Shown here one piece after another: positions 15,711-22,348 of a DNA stretch of 44,174 bases (its first letter is position 1; every line of letters begins with the position of its first letter). The notes beneath the pieces were generated by a model. It did no database searches, had not been told where the DNA came from, and saw nothing but the letters and a program-made list of their open reading frames with translations. The stretch comes from a virus. Position numbers and translations under genes: made by a program. Location of the stretch: the IMG/VR virus record IMGVR_UViG_3300037247_000872, positions 1 to 44,174 of that record; one strand, given 5' to 3'.

Positions 15711-15870
15711 TATTGCGCTGATCTGCTTGGTGGCTGGTTTCGGACGGCTGGCTACCAAGCGGTCACCCCTTCTCTGTTGGGGGTTCAGCAACAGAGTGGT
15801 GCGGACGCGGGGCCTACCCGGCTCCACGTACTCCGGCAGCGTAGCTCCCCCTCGCGGGGAGTTTCGCTTT
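15554..15870 (+). ncRNA. Candidate structured non-coding RNA
   Basis: From the promoter at 15519 to the terminator at 15845 lie about 315 bases with three strong hairpins: a 10-bp stem (15655-15664 with 15669-15678) closed by the very stable loop C(UGCG)G; a 12-bp stem with two G-U pairs (15723-15734 with 15751-15762); and an 8-bp stem (15772-15779 with 15789-15796, 9-base loop). No recognisable protein is encoded, though two short open frames exist. It could be a regulatory RNA that separates late and early transcription or a decoy for a host factor. Structure is seen; function is inference. Confidence 0.45.
15845..15870 (+). terminator. Candidate terminator of the structured RNA
   Basis: CTCCCC (15845-15850) pairs with GGGGAG (15856-15861) around CTCGC, followed by TTTCGCTTT. 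The stem is short but GC-rich. It would stop the transcript started at 15519 before the regulator promoter at 15949. Confidence 0.5.
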
Positions 15871-15948
15871 AGAGCCGATCGGCCAAGCTGAGGCGAGCCT
15901 TTACCAAAGCGGCAAGAACAATTTTGAGCCCTATAAAAGGCGCAGGCG

Positions 15949-15977
15949 TTGACAAACCCCCCACCGTGTCCTAATGT
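15949..15977 (+). promoter_or_regulatory. Early promoter of the regulator gene
   Basis: TTGACA at 15949-15954 and TAATGT at 15972-15977, 17 bases apart. The start codon follows the -10 box after six bases, so the transcript should begin at or next to the ATG, making it leaderless. The -10 box lies inside the palindrome at 15967-15984. It probably opens the whole early operon to about 28725. Confidence 0.8.
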
Positions 15978-15984
15978 TAGGACA
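15967..15984. promoter_or_regulatory. Operator palindrome over the -10 box
   Basis: TGTCCTAATGTTAGGACA: two 8-base arms, TGTCCTAA and TTAGGACA, are exact reverse complements around a central TG. It covers the -10 box TAATGT and touches the start codon. Ribbon-helix-helix proteins bind such short symmetric sites, and the downstream gene encodes one, so self-repression by blocking RNA polymerase is the natural reading. Confidence 0.65.
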
Positions 15985-16160
15985 TGCCCAAGCAGACAGA
16001 CACTATCAAAATCCACCTGAACCTAGACCGCGCTCTCGTTGCCTGGTTGCGGGGCGAGTGTGAACGGCGAGACATTGTTCCCTCGCGGGTAGTTGAGGAA
16101 GCTCTGCGTGGCATCCGCGATGTGTCAGATGCCCCAGCCCAGGTGGTGCGGCGTGGCTAG
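15984..16160 (+). CDS. Ribbon-helix-helix regulator (Arc/CopG type)
   Basis: A 58-residue protein from ATG 15984. The start TIKIHLNLD is an alternating beta strand, followed by helix DRALVAWLRGECERRD and helix VPSRVVEEALRGI: the standard ribbon-helix-helix fold, which binds DNA as a dimer with the strand in the major groove. No room exists for a leader or ribosome site between the -10 box and ATG. As first gene of the early region under a promoter overlapped by a palindrome, it is likely an autorepressor that times early transcription. Confidence 0.7.
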   Translation: MPKQTDTIKIHLNLDRALVAWLRGECERRDIVPSRVVEEALRGIRDVSDAPAQVVRRG

Positions 16161-16362
16161 CTGTACCTCGTGCCCGCACCCCGTCCACGAGGGCATCTGC
16201 TGGGAAATGTTGATCACCAGCCTCCCAGAGATCTCCGAGCCTCTGGGGCCTTGCGGCTGCTGCCCGCACCTCTTCATTGACATACCAGCGGAATACCGCG
16301 ACGGTGGGCCGGAGAGAGAATGCGCGTATTGCGGCGAAGCCCAGGCGGTGCCCCATGCTTAG
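16153..16362 (+). CDS. Small Cys/His-rich protein
   Basis: A 69-residue protein from GTG 16153, overlapping the regulator by eight bases. It has many potential metal ligands: SCTSCPHPVHEGIC, then CGCCPH and a final CAYCGE. Two zinc sites are plausible. It is the first of a long series of zinc-ribbon microproteins in the early region. Function unknown. Confidence 0.55.
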   Translation: MASCTSCPHPVHEGICWEMLITSLPEISEPLGPCGCCPHLFIDIPAEYRDGGPERECAYCGEAQAVPHA

Positions 16363-16600
16363 CCCCGCCCTCGGCTTCTCCCGCTACATCATCCTCACCG
16401 CCCTGAACGGCTGCCCCCGGTGCAGCGGGGCGATCTCCGAAGGCACCTGCATCATGTGCGGCTGGGACGGCCCCACGCGGGCGCCGAGCCTCGCTGAACG
16501 GCGAGAGTACACCGAGCGGCTCAGGGGACGGGGACCGACTCACGGGCACGGAGGCGTAGCGAACCGGAGCCTGCGGGGACAGGCGGTGGCCCGTGGCTGA
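16355..16600 (+). CDS. Zinc-ribbon protein
   Basis: An 81-residue protein from ATG 16355, overlapping the previous gene. It has a compact pair of knuckles, CPRCSGAISEGTCIMCGW (C-x2-C-x8-C-x2-C), and a basic, Gly-rich C-terminal tail. Such small ribbons commonly bind RNA polymerase, nucleic acid or other proteins. Target unknown. Confidence 0.55.
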   Translation: MLSPALGFSRYIILTALNGCPRCSGAISEGTCIMCGWDGPTRAPSLAERREYTERLRGRGPTHGHGGVANRSLRGQAVARG

Positions 16601-16859
16601 GGCTGTGCGGGAGCGCGAGAGCGAGTGCACGGTCTGCCCGCCAACGCTCGGACGTAAGGGAATGCCGCTCGAGCGATGTTTCCATCTAGATGGCGTTGGC
16701 TTCGTGCGAATGTTCGCCTTTGACGACGAGTGGGCCGTGGTCGGTAGCGACACAGCCAAGGGCGGCTTCAGTCTTGTGGAGTCCATAGTGGCCAAGGCCC
16801 GCACCGAGTTCGATAAGTGCTGCGCCGAGCTGCTGCGGCTAGGAGGCGGCGATGGCTAG
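16593..16859 (+). CDS. Unknown small early protein
   Basis: An 88-residue protein from GTG 16593, overlapping neighbours on both sides. One CTVC pair near residue 12 and a late pair of Cys are present. The middle is a mixed alpha/beta segment (VGFVRMFAFDDEWAVVGSD). No family recognised. Confidence 0.5.
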   Translation: MAEAVRERESECTVCPPTLGRKGMPLERCFHLDGVGFVRMFAFDDEWAVVGSDTAKGGFSLVESIVAKARTEFDKCCAELLRLGGGDG

Positions 16860-17259
16860 CCTCATCCCATTCCTGGAATACCACGACCCGCCGGTACGCC
16901 TGCACGGTGGCGGCGAGAGCCATTGGCTGATCCGCGCTGACCTAATGTTCGAATGCAAGCCGCTACGGGAGTTGGTGCTAGATAACTGGGTGGACGAGTT
17001 GGGCCTGGCCCGTGCTCACATCATCTTTATTCCGACAGGCGGTATGCCGTGGGCTGAAGCCTTGGCCGAACGCTTAGGCTGCACCTACGGAGGCCCCGAT
17101 GCTGTGCCGTACCCGAAAGGGCCGCTGTATGTCGTGGACGACGTAGCAACGACCGGCGAGAGCATCATGTCAGTGCCCAACGCTAGCAAGCGGATGGTGG
17201 TCGTGGATCGAGGCTACAACCTCCGCATCCATGCCTTTTGGAGGTTGCCGCTGCCATGA
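16852..17259 (+). CDS. Phosphoribosyltransferase-like protein
   Basis: A 135-residue protein from ATG 16852. Residues about 92-103 read PLYVVDDVATTG, the PRPP-binding signature of type I phosphoribosyltransferases, and the preceding IIFIPTGGMPWAEALAERLG resembles the first core strand and helix. The protein is short for the family and lacks an obvious hood domain. It could act in nucleotide salvage, or be a catalytically altered derivative used as a regulator. Substrate base cannot be told. Confidence 0.7.
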   Translation: MASLIPFLEYHDPPVRLHGGGESHWLIRADLMFECKPLRELVLDNWVDELGLARAHIIFIPTGGMPWAEALAERLGCTYGGPDAVPYPKGPLYVVDDVATTGESIMSVPNASKRMVVVDRGYNLRIHAFWRLPLP

Positions 17260-17465
17260 TGCCTAGCCCCGCCGTCACGCTCTGCCGTCGGAGCTTCCAC
17301 GGAGGCAAGTACCGCGTCGCGCTGACCCGTTACACCTGCGACAACCCCATCGCCCCCTGCTCGGTCCGCACCGTGGCGCACAAGGGCCACAACTGGCTGG
17401 CGCCGGCCGGCTGGCGTCACTGCAACGGAGTTTCCCCGCTTAGAGAGAGGCCGGTGGGAACATGA
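17256..17465 (+). CDS. Unknown small early protein
   Basis: A 69-residue protein from ATG 17256, coupled to the previous stop by ATGA. It is basic, with three Cys and one His-rich segment (AHKGHNW). Possibly metal-binding. No family recognised. Confidence 0.45.
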   Translation: MMPSPAVTLCRRSFHGGKYRVALTRYTCDNPIAPCSVRTVAHKGHNWLAPAGWRHCNGVSPLRERPVGT

Positions 17466-17626
17466 CTTCCCCCCCCGGAAGTTTCCTACCTACCGCCACC
17501 AGCGACTCTCCCGCCGGTCTCTCTCTGGGCAGGGATGCTCAGACGTCAGCAAGGCGCAGGGGCCGGCACGGAGGCCCGCCTCTGCGGCACAGGAAGGAGG
17601 TGATGCTTAGTGATCAAGTGGGGTAG
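17462..17626 (+). CDS. Possible small basic protein
   Basis: A 54-residue frame from ATG 17462, overlapping the previous stop as ATGA. It is Ser/Pro-rich at first and Arg-rich later (RRRGRHGG). It fills an otherwise empty stretch and its coupling favours translation, but the composition gives no confirmation. Confidence 0.35.
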   Translation: MTSPPGSFLPTATSDSPAGLSLGRDAQTSARRRGRHGGPPLRHRKEVMLSDQVG

Positions 17627-17987
17627 ACGACCCGACGCACCAGGGCATAGCAAGCGGCCCCAGCCGGAACCGGGACCGCAAGCACTACTACGAGGAAGGA
17701 TAGCACGATTGAGCGAACAAGAGCAACACACACCGGACTGCGATTGCACCATCAGCGTGGACGTGAGGACAGCGGGGGGCCTCGAACAGCGTATCGAGTT
17801 CTGCGCCACGCACAAGACTGCGCCCGCGATGCTGAAGGCGCTGGAACGCATCGGACGGGAGAAGTGCTACTGCGAATACCACTACCCCGACGACTGGGAG
17901 TGCTCGCATGAGATCGCTCTCACCACCCTGGGGTTGACTCGCCGGGAGCTACTAGCCCAGGCTCGCGGCCAGGAGCCAGCGTCATGA
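17610..17987 (+). CDS. Unknown early protein with Cys/His cluster
   Basis: A 125-residue protein from GTG 17610, nine bases after AAGGAGG. The N-terminal third is basic and disordered. The rest has CDCTISVDV, an ECATH-like FCATHKT, and CYCEYHYPDDWECSHE, suggesting a metal site. A TTG at 17710 is a possible shorter start. Function unknown. Confidence 0.5.
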   Translation: MIKWGRRPDAPGHSKRPQPEPGPQALLRGRIARLSEQEQHTPDCDCTISVDVRTAGGLEQRIEFCATHKTAPAMLKALERIGREKCYCEYHYPDDWECSHEIALTTLGLTRRELLAQARGQEPAS

Positions 17988-18250
17988 CGGAGGAACACGA
18001 TGCCCGACCTACAACTACTCCCGCCGGCGGCAATGGTGATAGCCGCCCTACTCCTAGGGAGCTTGCAGCTGCGCGCCGCGCTGATGCTGAGCCCACGCTG
18101 GCGGACGCTAATGAGGACTATCGCAACATCAGGGCGGCGAAGAGGCTGATGAAGGAGTGGGGCGTGACCACGATGGACAGCGCCGTCGCCGTGGCTCAGG
18201 CCAGGGTGCGCGGAGCAAGCAGGAGGGCGGGCTATGACCGCCAAGACTAG
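17984..18250 (+). CDS. Unknown small helical protein
   Basis: An 88-residue protein from ATG 17984, overlapping the previous stop. The N-terminus is disordered; the C-terminal half is helical and basic (IRAAKRLMKEWGV and VAQARVRGASRRAG). Could be a nucleic-acid-binding accessory. No family recognised. Confidence 0.5.
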   Translation: MTEEHDARPTTTPAGGNGDSRPTPRELAAARRADAEPTLADANEDYRNIRAAKRLMKEWGVTTMDSAVAVAQARVRGASRRAGYDRQD

Positions 18251-18422
18251 GAACGACGAGCTACAGAAGGCCATGCGCCGCAGGGCTGCGGAGCGCGGCA
18301 AGCGGCAGCCATGCCGGACGTGCAAGGGAGACGGGCTGGTCATGAATATAGAGACTGGCTTATTCGATGTCTGCAATAAGTGTGACGACGACGGCATGGT
18401 GGTGAAGGAGGCCCAGCCATGA
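18234..18422 (+). CDS. DnaJ-type zinc-finger microprotein
   Basis: A 62-residue protein from ATG 18234. The motif CRTCKGDG, then CNKCDDDG 16 residues later, is the CxxCxGxG pair of DnaJ central domains, here standing alone. A basic helix precedes it. Such fingers bind unfolded polypeptide or nucleic acid; here the role is unknown. Confidence 0.6.
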   Translation: MTAKTRNDELQKAMRRRAAERGKRQPCRTCKGDGLVMNIETGLFDVCNKCDDDGMVVKEAQP

Positions 18423-18673
18423 GGACCGACCCTATCGTCCTGCCGGCCGACAAGGACAGGCTGGCTCGCTGGCAGGGCGATCATGCTGCGCTGCTGGCAC
18501 GGCTACAGGAGAGCTTCGCCGACTATCGACTGCTTACTGATCTGGCGGGTGCCCCAGGCCCACCCGCCTTCCAAACCACGCGCCAGAAAATACTGATAGA
18601 GGCCCACTTGGTGAAACTAGTCGGCCAGCTCATCCGCGAGGCCGTGGAACACTTCGAGGAGATGCCGCGATGA
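18419..18673 (+). CDS. Unknown helical early protein
   Basis: An 84-residue protein from ATG 18419 (ATGA overlap). It is nearly all helical with heptad-like Leu and Ala spacing and no Cys. Possibly a small oligomeric adaptor. No family recognised. Confidence 0.5.
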   Translation: MRTDPIVLPADKDRLARWQGDHAALLARLQESFADYRLLTDLAGAPGPPAFQTTRQKILIEAHLVKLVGQLIREAVEHFEEMPR

Positions 18674-19137
18674 ACACCCGATCAGGCCGCCCCACGGACG
18701 AGGCCGAGCGGCAGATAGCGGAGGCTCAGGCGTGTAGCACCTGCTCTCTGTGCCTGGGCGCGAGGCGCATCGCCGCCTCCATCGGTCCTAAGGAATACAT
18801 AGTCGCTTGTCCTGCATGCCTAGGCACGGTGCCCGCCGGCGACCTGGCGCAGTGGCGGGAGAGGGCGGAGGCGCTGCTGCGTTATCCGAACGCATACAGT
18901 TCTCTCGCCGTGATGGGGAACGTCTTGAGCGCCCACCTCGCCGCCATGCCCCAGCCCGACGTGAACCCGGAGCTGCTGGACAACCTAAACACTTGCGCGG
19001 GCCTACTCGGCGATGATTATGACGTGCTCGACTCGAAGGATGACTCACACATGGCTGTTCGAATTAAGCGCGTCCAGGAGGCATTGGTGGACGCCCGCGC
19101 CGCCATCGCCCAGGTCGAGACGGGAGCGGCGGGATGA
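18670..19137 (+). CDS. Zinc-ribbon plus helical domain protein
   Basis: A 155-residue protein from ATG 18670 (ATGA overlap). Residues about 22-50 hold CSTCSLCLG and CPACLG, a four-Cys zinc site. The remainder is helical with a C-terminal coiled-coil-like stretch (RIKRVQEALVDARAAIAQVE). Function unknown. Confidence 0.55.
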   Translation: MNTRSGRPTDEAERQIAEAQACSTCSLCLGARRIAASIGPKEYIVACPACLGTVPAGDLAQWRERAEALLRYPNAYSSLAVMGNVLSAHLAAMPQPDVNPELLDNLNTCAGLLGDDYDVLDSKDDSHMAVRIKRVQEALVDARAAIAQVETGAAG

Positions 19138-19322
19138 CGATGCCCGCCGTCTACCCCTACGTCCGCTGTGATGGCTGCGGTGCCAGCGTGCATGTTCACG
19201 ATACCGGACCCGTTCAGGAGACTTGCGTCGATCGCAGCGAAGCGATCATCAGCTATCTCTGCCCGCGCTGCTACATGAAGTGGCGAGAGGACGAAGACGA
19301 AGAGGAGTATGACCGTGCCTGA
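19134..19322 (+). CDS. Zinc-ribbon microprotein
   Basis: A 62-residue protein from ATG 19134 (ATGA overlap). It has CDGCGASVHVHDTG, CVDRSE and LCPRCYMKW: a treble-clef-like or ribbon zinc site. The C-terminus is very acidic (EDEDEEEYD). Function unknown. Confidence 0.55.
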   Translation: MTMPAVYPYVRCDGCGASVHVHDTGPVQETCVDRSEAIISYLCPRCYMKWREDEDEEEYDRA

Positions 19323-19782
19323 CAACAACCTCCCCACCTTTGCAGAGACGGACCTGACCGACATCTGGCGCTACCGTCAGGAGTTCAAGGAGGAAGAGGA
19401 TCACGGCAAGACGCACCGTCACCACGCCGAGCAAGAGCTGTTCAAGCGGGCGGCAGAGGCGGACGCCACCATCCTACAGACGGAGCACGGTCCCGTCGAA
19501 ATCAGCTACCCCAACACCTACGCCTACAACTCGGCCGTGGTGGACAAGGACTTCTTCGCCCTCATTGAGCGCGACGGGCTGACGGAGGAATGGAACCAGT
19601 TTGTCAGCCACGCCTACAAGATCGACAAGCGCTGGCTGAACAGGCTGGCGAAGCGGGGCCAGGAGTACCAAGAGGTCATCGAGAAGATGACGAGCGCCAG
19701 TCGGGGTAGCCCCTCACTGAAGGGGCCAAGCCTACAGGAGATGGGCGGCTACGCGCCCAGAGAGGAAGAGGTGGCGATATGA
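19309..19782 (+). CDS. Unknown early protein next to recombination gene
   Basis: A 157-residue protein from ATG 19309, overlapping the previous gene by 14 bases. It is polar, with a His-rich EEDHGKTHRHHAEQELF segment and a middle alpha/beta part. Directly upstream of the recombination candidate and coupled to it by ATGA, so a joint role is plausible, such as a nuclease inhibitor or partner. No family recognised. Confidence 0.5.
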   Translation: MTVPDNNLPTFAETDLTDIWRYRQEFKEEEDHGKTHRHHAEQELFKRAAEADATILQTEHGPVEISYPNTYAYNSAVVDKDFFALIERDGLTEEWNQFVSHAYKIDKRWLNRLAKRGQEYQEVIEKMTSASRGSPSLKGPSLQEMGGYAPREEEVAI

Positions 19783-20579
19783 ACGAAGCGGCAGAAGGTG
19801 AAGTCGTTGATGGGGCGCGGGCAGTCGTCGTCGCCCCGCAGCGCGAAGTCATCAACATCGACCAGGCGGTGGCCGAGTGGGAAGCCTACCAGGAGCTCAC
19901 CAAGCGCCTCCTGACCAAGGAGGACTATCAGCGGATCGGCGACAAAGAGTTCAAGAAGAAGTCGGCTTGGAGAAAGTACGCGAAGTCGTTCAACATCTCA
20001 TGTGAGGAGGTGTCGAGCGAGATCGTTCGGGCTGAAGACGGTTATCCGATCTACGCTCGTGTGGTCGTGCGGGCAACAGAGCCGAGCGGTCGCTGGCAGG
20101 ACGCCGACCAAGAGTGTCACGTAATCGAGAAGTGCTGCGTGGCTGCCCGTAGCCGCTCATGTCCAAAGCGCCACACGCACTGTCTACCCGGCTGCGATGG
20201 AAGGATCCACTTCAGCCACCCAGGAGACATCCCCGCCGTCGCCTTCACCCGCGCCAAGAACCGCGCCATCAGCGACCTCATCGGGGCCGGCGAAGTTAGC
20301 TTTGAGGAGGCGGAGGTCGGCGGCGCCAGTTCGCGCCCAGCTCGCCGGCCAGCCGCGGCTAAGGCTGCTGAGGCTGGCGGTGCGGCCAACGGCGACGGCA
20401 AGGCCCGCCACGAGCTGCGGGCTGCGCTCGACAGCCAGTTTCATGACGACGAGCAGGCGGCGTGGGCGTTCGTGAACAAGGAGTACCCAGACGCCACGGA
20501 CGAGACGCACATCCTCTGGGACAAGATACCCGTTGCCGAGTGTGCGCGGCTGACTGAGCTGCTGAAGGCGGGCACGTAG
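19779..20579 (+). CDS. Recombination protein candidate (Rad52/ERF-like)
   Basis: A 266-residue protein from ATG 19779. Residues about 30-180 show a pattern I associate with phage single-strand annealing or ssDNA-binding proteins: KKSAWRKYAKSFNI, then ARVVVRATEPSGRW, a Cys/His cluster (CCVAARSRSCPKRHTHCLPGC) and AFTRAKNRAISDLIGAGEVS. A Pro/Ala-rich linker and a C-terminal helical domain follow. If right, it anneals strands during phage recombination and replication. The Cys cluster is unusual. The family call is by eye and needs a profile search. Confidence 0.5.
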   Translation: MNEAAEGEVVDGARAVVVAPQREVINIDQAVAEWEAYQELTKRLLTKEDYQRIGDKEFKKKSAWRKYAKSFNISCEEVSSEIVRAEDGYPIYARVVVRATEPSGRWQDADQECHVIEKCCVAARSRSCPKRHTHCLPGCDGRIHFSHPGDIPAVAFTRAKNRAISDLIGAGEVSFEEAEVGGASSRPARRPAAAKAAEAGGAANGDGKARHELRAALDSQFHDDEQAAWAFVNKEYPDATDETHILWDKIPVAECARLTELLKAGT

Positions 20580-20582
20580 GCC

Positions 20583-20753
20583 ATGGAGATGCTGCGCTGC
20601 TACAGCGGACACTTCGTCATCTCTGCCAAGAAGTTCCGCGAACTCGAATCCTTGCACGGCCTGATAGCCGACCTATGGTGTGCCGGATGTAAGGAGATGG
20701 TGCCCATAGACAGCCATGACAACCTGATTGCGGCAGGCTACGAGGTGTCGTAG
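20583..20753 (+). CDS. Small zinc-knuckle protein
   Basis: A 56-residue protein from ATG 20583, four bases after the previous stop. It has LRCYSGHF near the start and LWCAGCKEM in the middle, giving three or four metal ligands. Mostly helical otherwise. Function unknown. Confidence 0.5.
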   Translation: MEMLRCYSGHFVISAKKFRELESLHGLIADLWCAGCKEMVPIDSHDNLIAAGYEVS

Positions 20754-20778
20754 CCACAGCTAGGAAGGAGCCCCGAAC

Positions 20779-20988
20779 ATGGTCCAGGAGAATACAGCGC
20801 AGCGCTGTCCAGTCTGCAACGGAGCGGGGGTTCTCTCAAACCGCGAATATCCTGGCAACGTGACCGCCCTTGCCCCGCCCACTATCCCTTGCCACGGCTG
20901 TGAAGGACGGGGGTGGGTGATCGTCGCTCAGCCGCCAACAGATGAATGGGAAGCAAGCGGCACTCAGCCGAGGTGCTTCGGCCCGTAG
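20779..20988 (+). CDS. DnaJ-type zinc-finger microprotein
   Basis: A 69-residue protein from ATG 20779, behind AAGGAG. CPVCNGAG followed by CHGCEGRGW is the CxxCxGxG pair of the DnaJ zinc domain. It resembles the protein at 18234 and may be a distant paralog. Function unknown. Confidence 0.6.
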   Translation: MVQENTAQRCPVCNGAGVLSNREYPGNVTALAPPTIPCHGCEGRGWVIVAQPPTDEWEASGTQPRCFGP

Positions 20989-21034
20989 CCCGACCAGGAG
21001 TTCGCCGCTCCTGGCGGCTGCCGGTGCTGAAAGA

Positions 21035-21127
21035 ATGCTGATGGGGATGGCCTCCCAGTTGCGGACATTAGTACCGGCAGTCACCAGGGGAGACGAATGC
21101 AGGGAGGCACATGAGAGAGCAGCCTGA
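21035..21127 (+). CDS. Doubtful small ORF
   Basis: A 30-residue frame from ATG 21035 filling the gap between two better-supported genes. It is short, with three closely spaced Met codons and no clear ribosome site. Listed only because the surrounding genome has almost no empty space. Confidence 0.2.
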   Translation: MLMGMASQLRTLVPAVTRGDECREAHERAA

Positions 21128-21248
21128 TCCGCACTCCGTCCACGCGGGGACATCGCGGCGCAAAGCTACCAGGCGCCAGCGGTACTGGCGGCGGCGTATG
21201 CGCCGGACCCTGGCGACGATCTACCGGCGCTGGGAGGTGGCGACGTGA
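21111..21248 (+). CDS. Small arginine-rich protein
   Basis: A 45-residue protein from ATG 21111, behind GGGAGG. The second half has very high Arg content (RRKATRRQRYWRRRMRRT), suggesting nucleic-acid binding. It overlaps the next GTG by four bases. Function unknown. Confidence 0.5.
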   Translation: MREQPDPHSVHAGTSRRKATRRQRYWRRRMRRTLATIYRRWEVAT

Positions 21249-21547
21249 CGGCGGAGATGAGCCTGCCCGCGTTCTACACCGCGCTCGAGGAGCGTTGGTC
21301 TGGCCTCGGCCTGAGTCTTGTCCAGCGTCGCCCAATCGTGCCGGGCAACCCCGCTCACGGCTGGCGTTGGGAGTTCTCGAACGGCAAGGACAAGTCCTTC
21401 TGGGTGTCGCTGAACGCAAGCGTAATGAAACCGTGGGACCCCGATGATCGCGCACCGTGGTACAGCCTGGACAAGAAGCGGGCGGCCACCAACGCCATCG
21501 AGACGCTGGAGTTGGCAGAGCAGCAAATGCGGGAGTATCTGGCATGA
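21245..21547 (+). CDS. Unknown early protein
   Basis: A 100-residue protein from GTG 21245 (GTGA overlap). It is alpha/beta, rich in Trp, with WRWEFSNGKDKSFWVSLNAS in the middle and a C-terminal helix. It is coupled to the nuclease gene. No family recognised. Confidence 0.5.
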   Translation: MTAEMSLPAFYTALEERWSGLGLSLVQRRPIVPGNPAHGWRWEFSNGKDKSFWVSLNASVMKPWDPDDRAPWYSLDKKRAATNAIETLELAEQQMREYLA

Positions 21548-21870
21548 CCCGCACAGCCCGCCAGCTACTCGACGCCGCGCAGTCGGAGGCGGACTACCAG
21601 GAGCAGATCGTCCAGCTCGCGGAGTTCTGCGGCTGGTACGTCTGGCACGATAAGGACAGCCGCCGCAACGAGGCAGGTTTCCCGGACCTGATGATCGTGC
21701 GGGGCATCGACCTGCACTTCTTGGAGGTCAAGGCGCAACGAGGCCGGGTGCGCCCAGCACAGCAAGCATTTATCTATCGGCTCCAAGAGGTGCGGCGCTG
21801 CACCGCTGGCATTGTGCGGCCCAGCGACTGGCCGGCGGTTGAAGCGATGCTGACGAGGCCCGCACGATGA
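21544..21870 (+). CDS. VRR-NUC nuclease
   Basis: A 108-residue protein from ATG 21544 (ATGA overlap). It shows the VRR-NUC fold markers: a first helix with Glu (ADYQEQIVQLAE), GFPDLMIV with the catalytic Asp (residue 48), EVKAQRGRVRPAQQ with the catalytic Glu-x-Lys (61-63) and conserved Gln, then a final strand GIVRP. These PD-(D/E)xK nucleases act on structured DNA, such as junctions, in phage genomes. Standalone phage versions are of this size. Confidence 0.85.
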   Translation: MTRTARQLLDAAQSEADYQEQIVQLAEFCGWYVWHDKDSRRNEAGFPDLMIVRGIDLHFLEVKAQRGRVRPAQQAFIYRLQEVRRCTAGIVRPSDWPAVEAMLTRPAR

Positions 21871-22046
21871 ACGTCCACACCCGCCCGCCCACCACCCTAA
21901 CATGGATAGCGGATGCCGGTAGGCCATTGTGGCCTCGTGACCTAGAACTGGCCGGGCGGGCTGTGGTCAAGCACAAGGAGGCCGTGCTGCTGGGTGTCGG
22001 CAGCGTGGTGTACGTGCGGACGCGGCTACATGCGGCGCCGCAATAA
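21867..22046 (+). CDS. Unknown small early protein
   Basis: A 59-residue protein from ATG 21867 (ATGA overlap). It ends with a hydrophobic beta-like segment (AVLLGVGSVVYVRTRLH). No metal ligands. Function unknown. Confidence 0.5.
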   Translation: MNVHTRPPTTLTWIADAGRPLWPRDLELAGRAVVKHKEAVLLGVGSVVYVRTRLHAAPQ

Positions 22047-22072
22047 AAGGGCCGCTGGGAAGGAGTGAGGGG

Positions 22073-22348
22073 ATGAGAACGATCTGGAAATATCCATGCT
22101 ACACAGAGCCCTTCGACCTGATAATGCCGAAGGACGCAGAGGTCGTGGCCTTCGATGACCAGGGTGGCCGGCCTAGCTTCTGGGTCATTGTCGATACCGA
22201 CCAACCGCAACAGGAGCAACGGCACTTCATGATGATCGGTACCGGCCATCCAGCGCCCGCTGCAGACGAAGGCCGCTACCTGGGAACGTGCAAGCAGCTA
22301 GACGGTGTTCTGATGTGGCATCTGTTTGAGTTGGGAGCGGCCCCCTGA
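22073..22348 (+). CDS. Unknown small early protein
   Basis: A 91-residue protein from ATG 22073, behind GGAGTGAGG. It opens with TIWKYPCYTEPFDLIMPKDAEVVAF, a pattern seen in a group of small phage proteins of unknown role, and continues as alternating beta strands. The stop TGA overlaps the proposed ATC start of the next gene. Confidence 0.6.
   Translation: MRTIWKYPCYTEPFDLIMPKDAEVVAFDDQGGRPSFWVIVDTDQPQQEQRHFMMIGTGHPAPAADEGRYLGTCKQLDGVLMWHLFELGAAP

Noticed and set aside
15772-15796. GGTTCAG in a hairpin loop as a possible tRNA T-arm
   Set aside because: Stem is 8 bp with a 9-base loop, and no matching acceptor or anticodon arms are found around it.
15699-16016. 105-codon minus-strand frame in the control region
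   Set aside because: It runs antisense through two hairpins, a promoter and the regulator start, and has no promoter or ribosome site.
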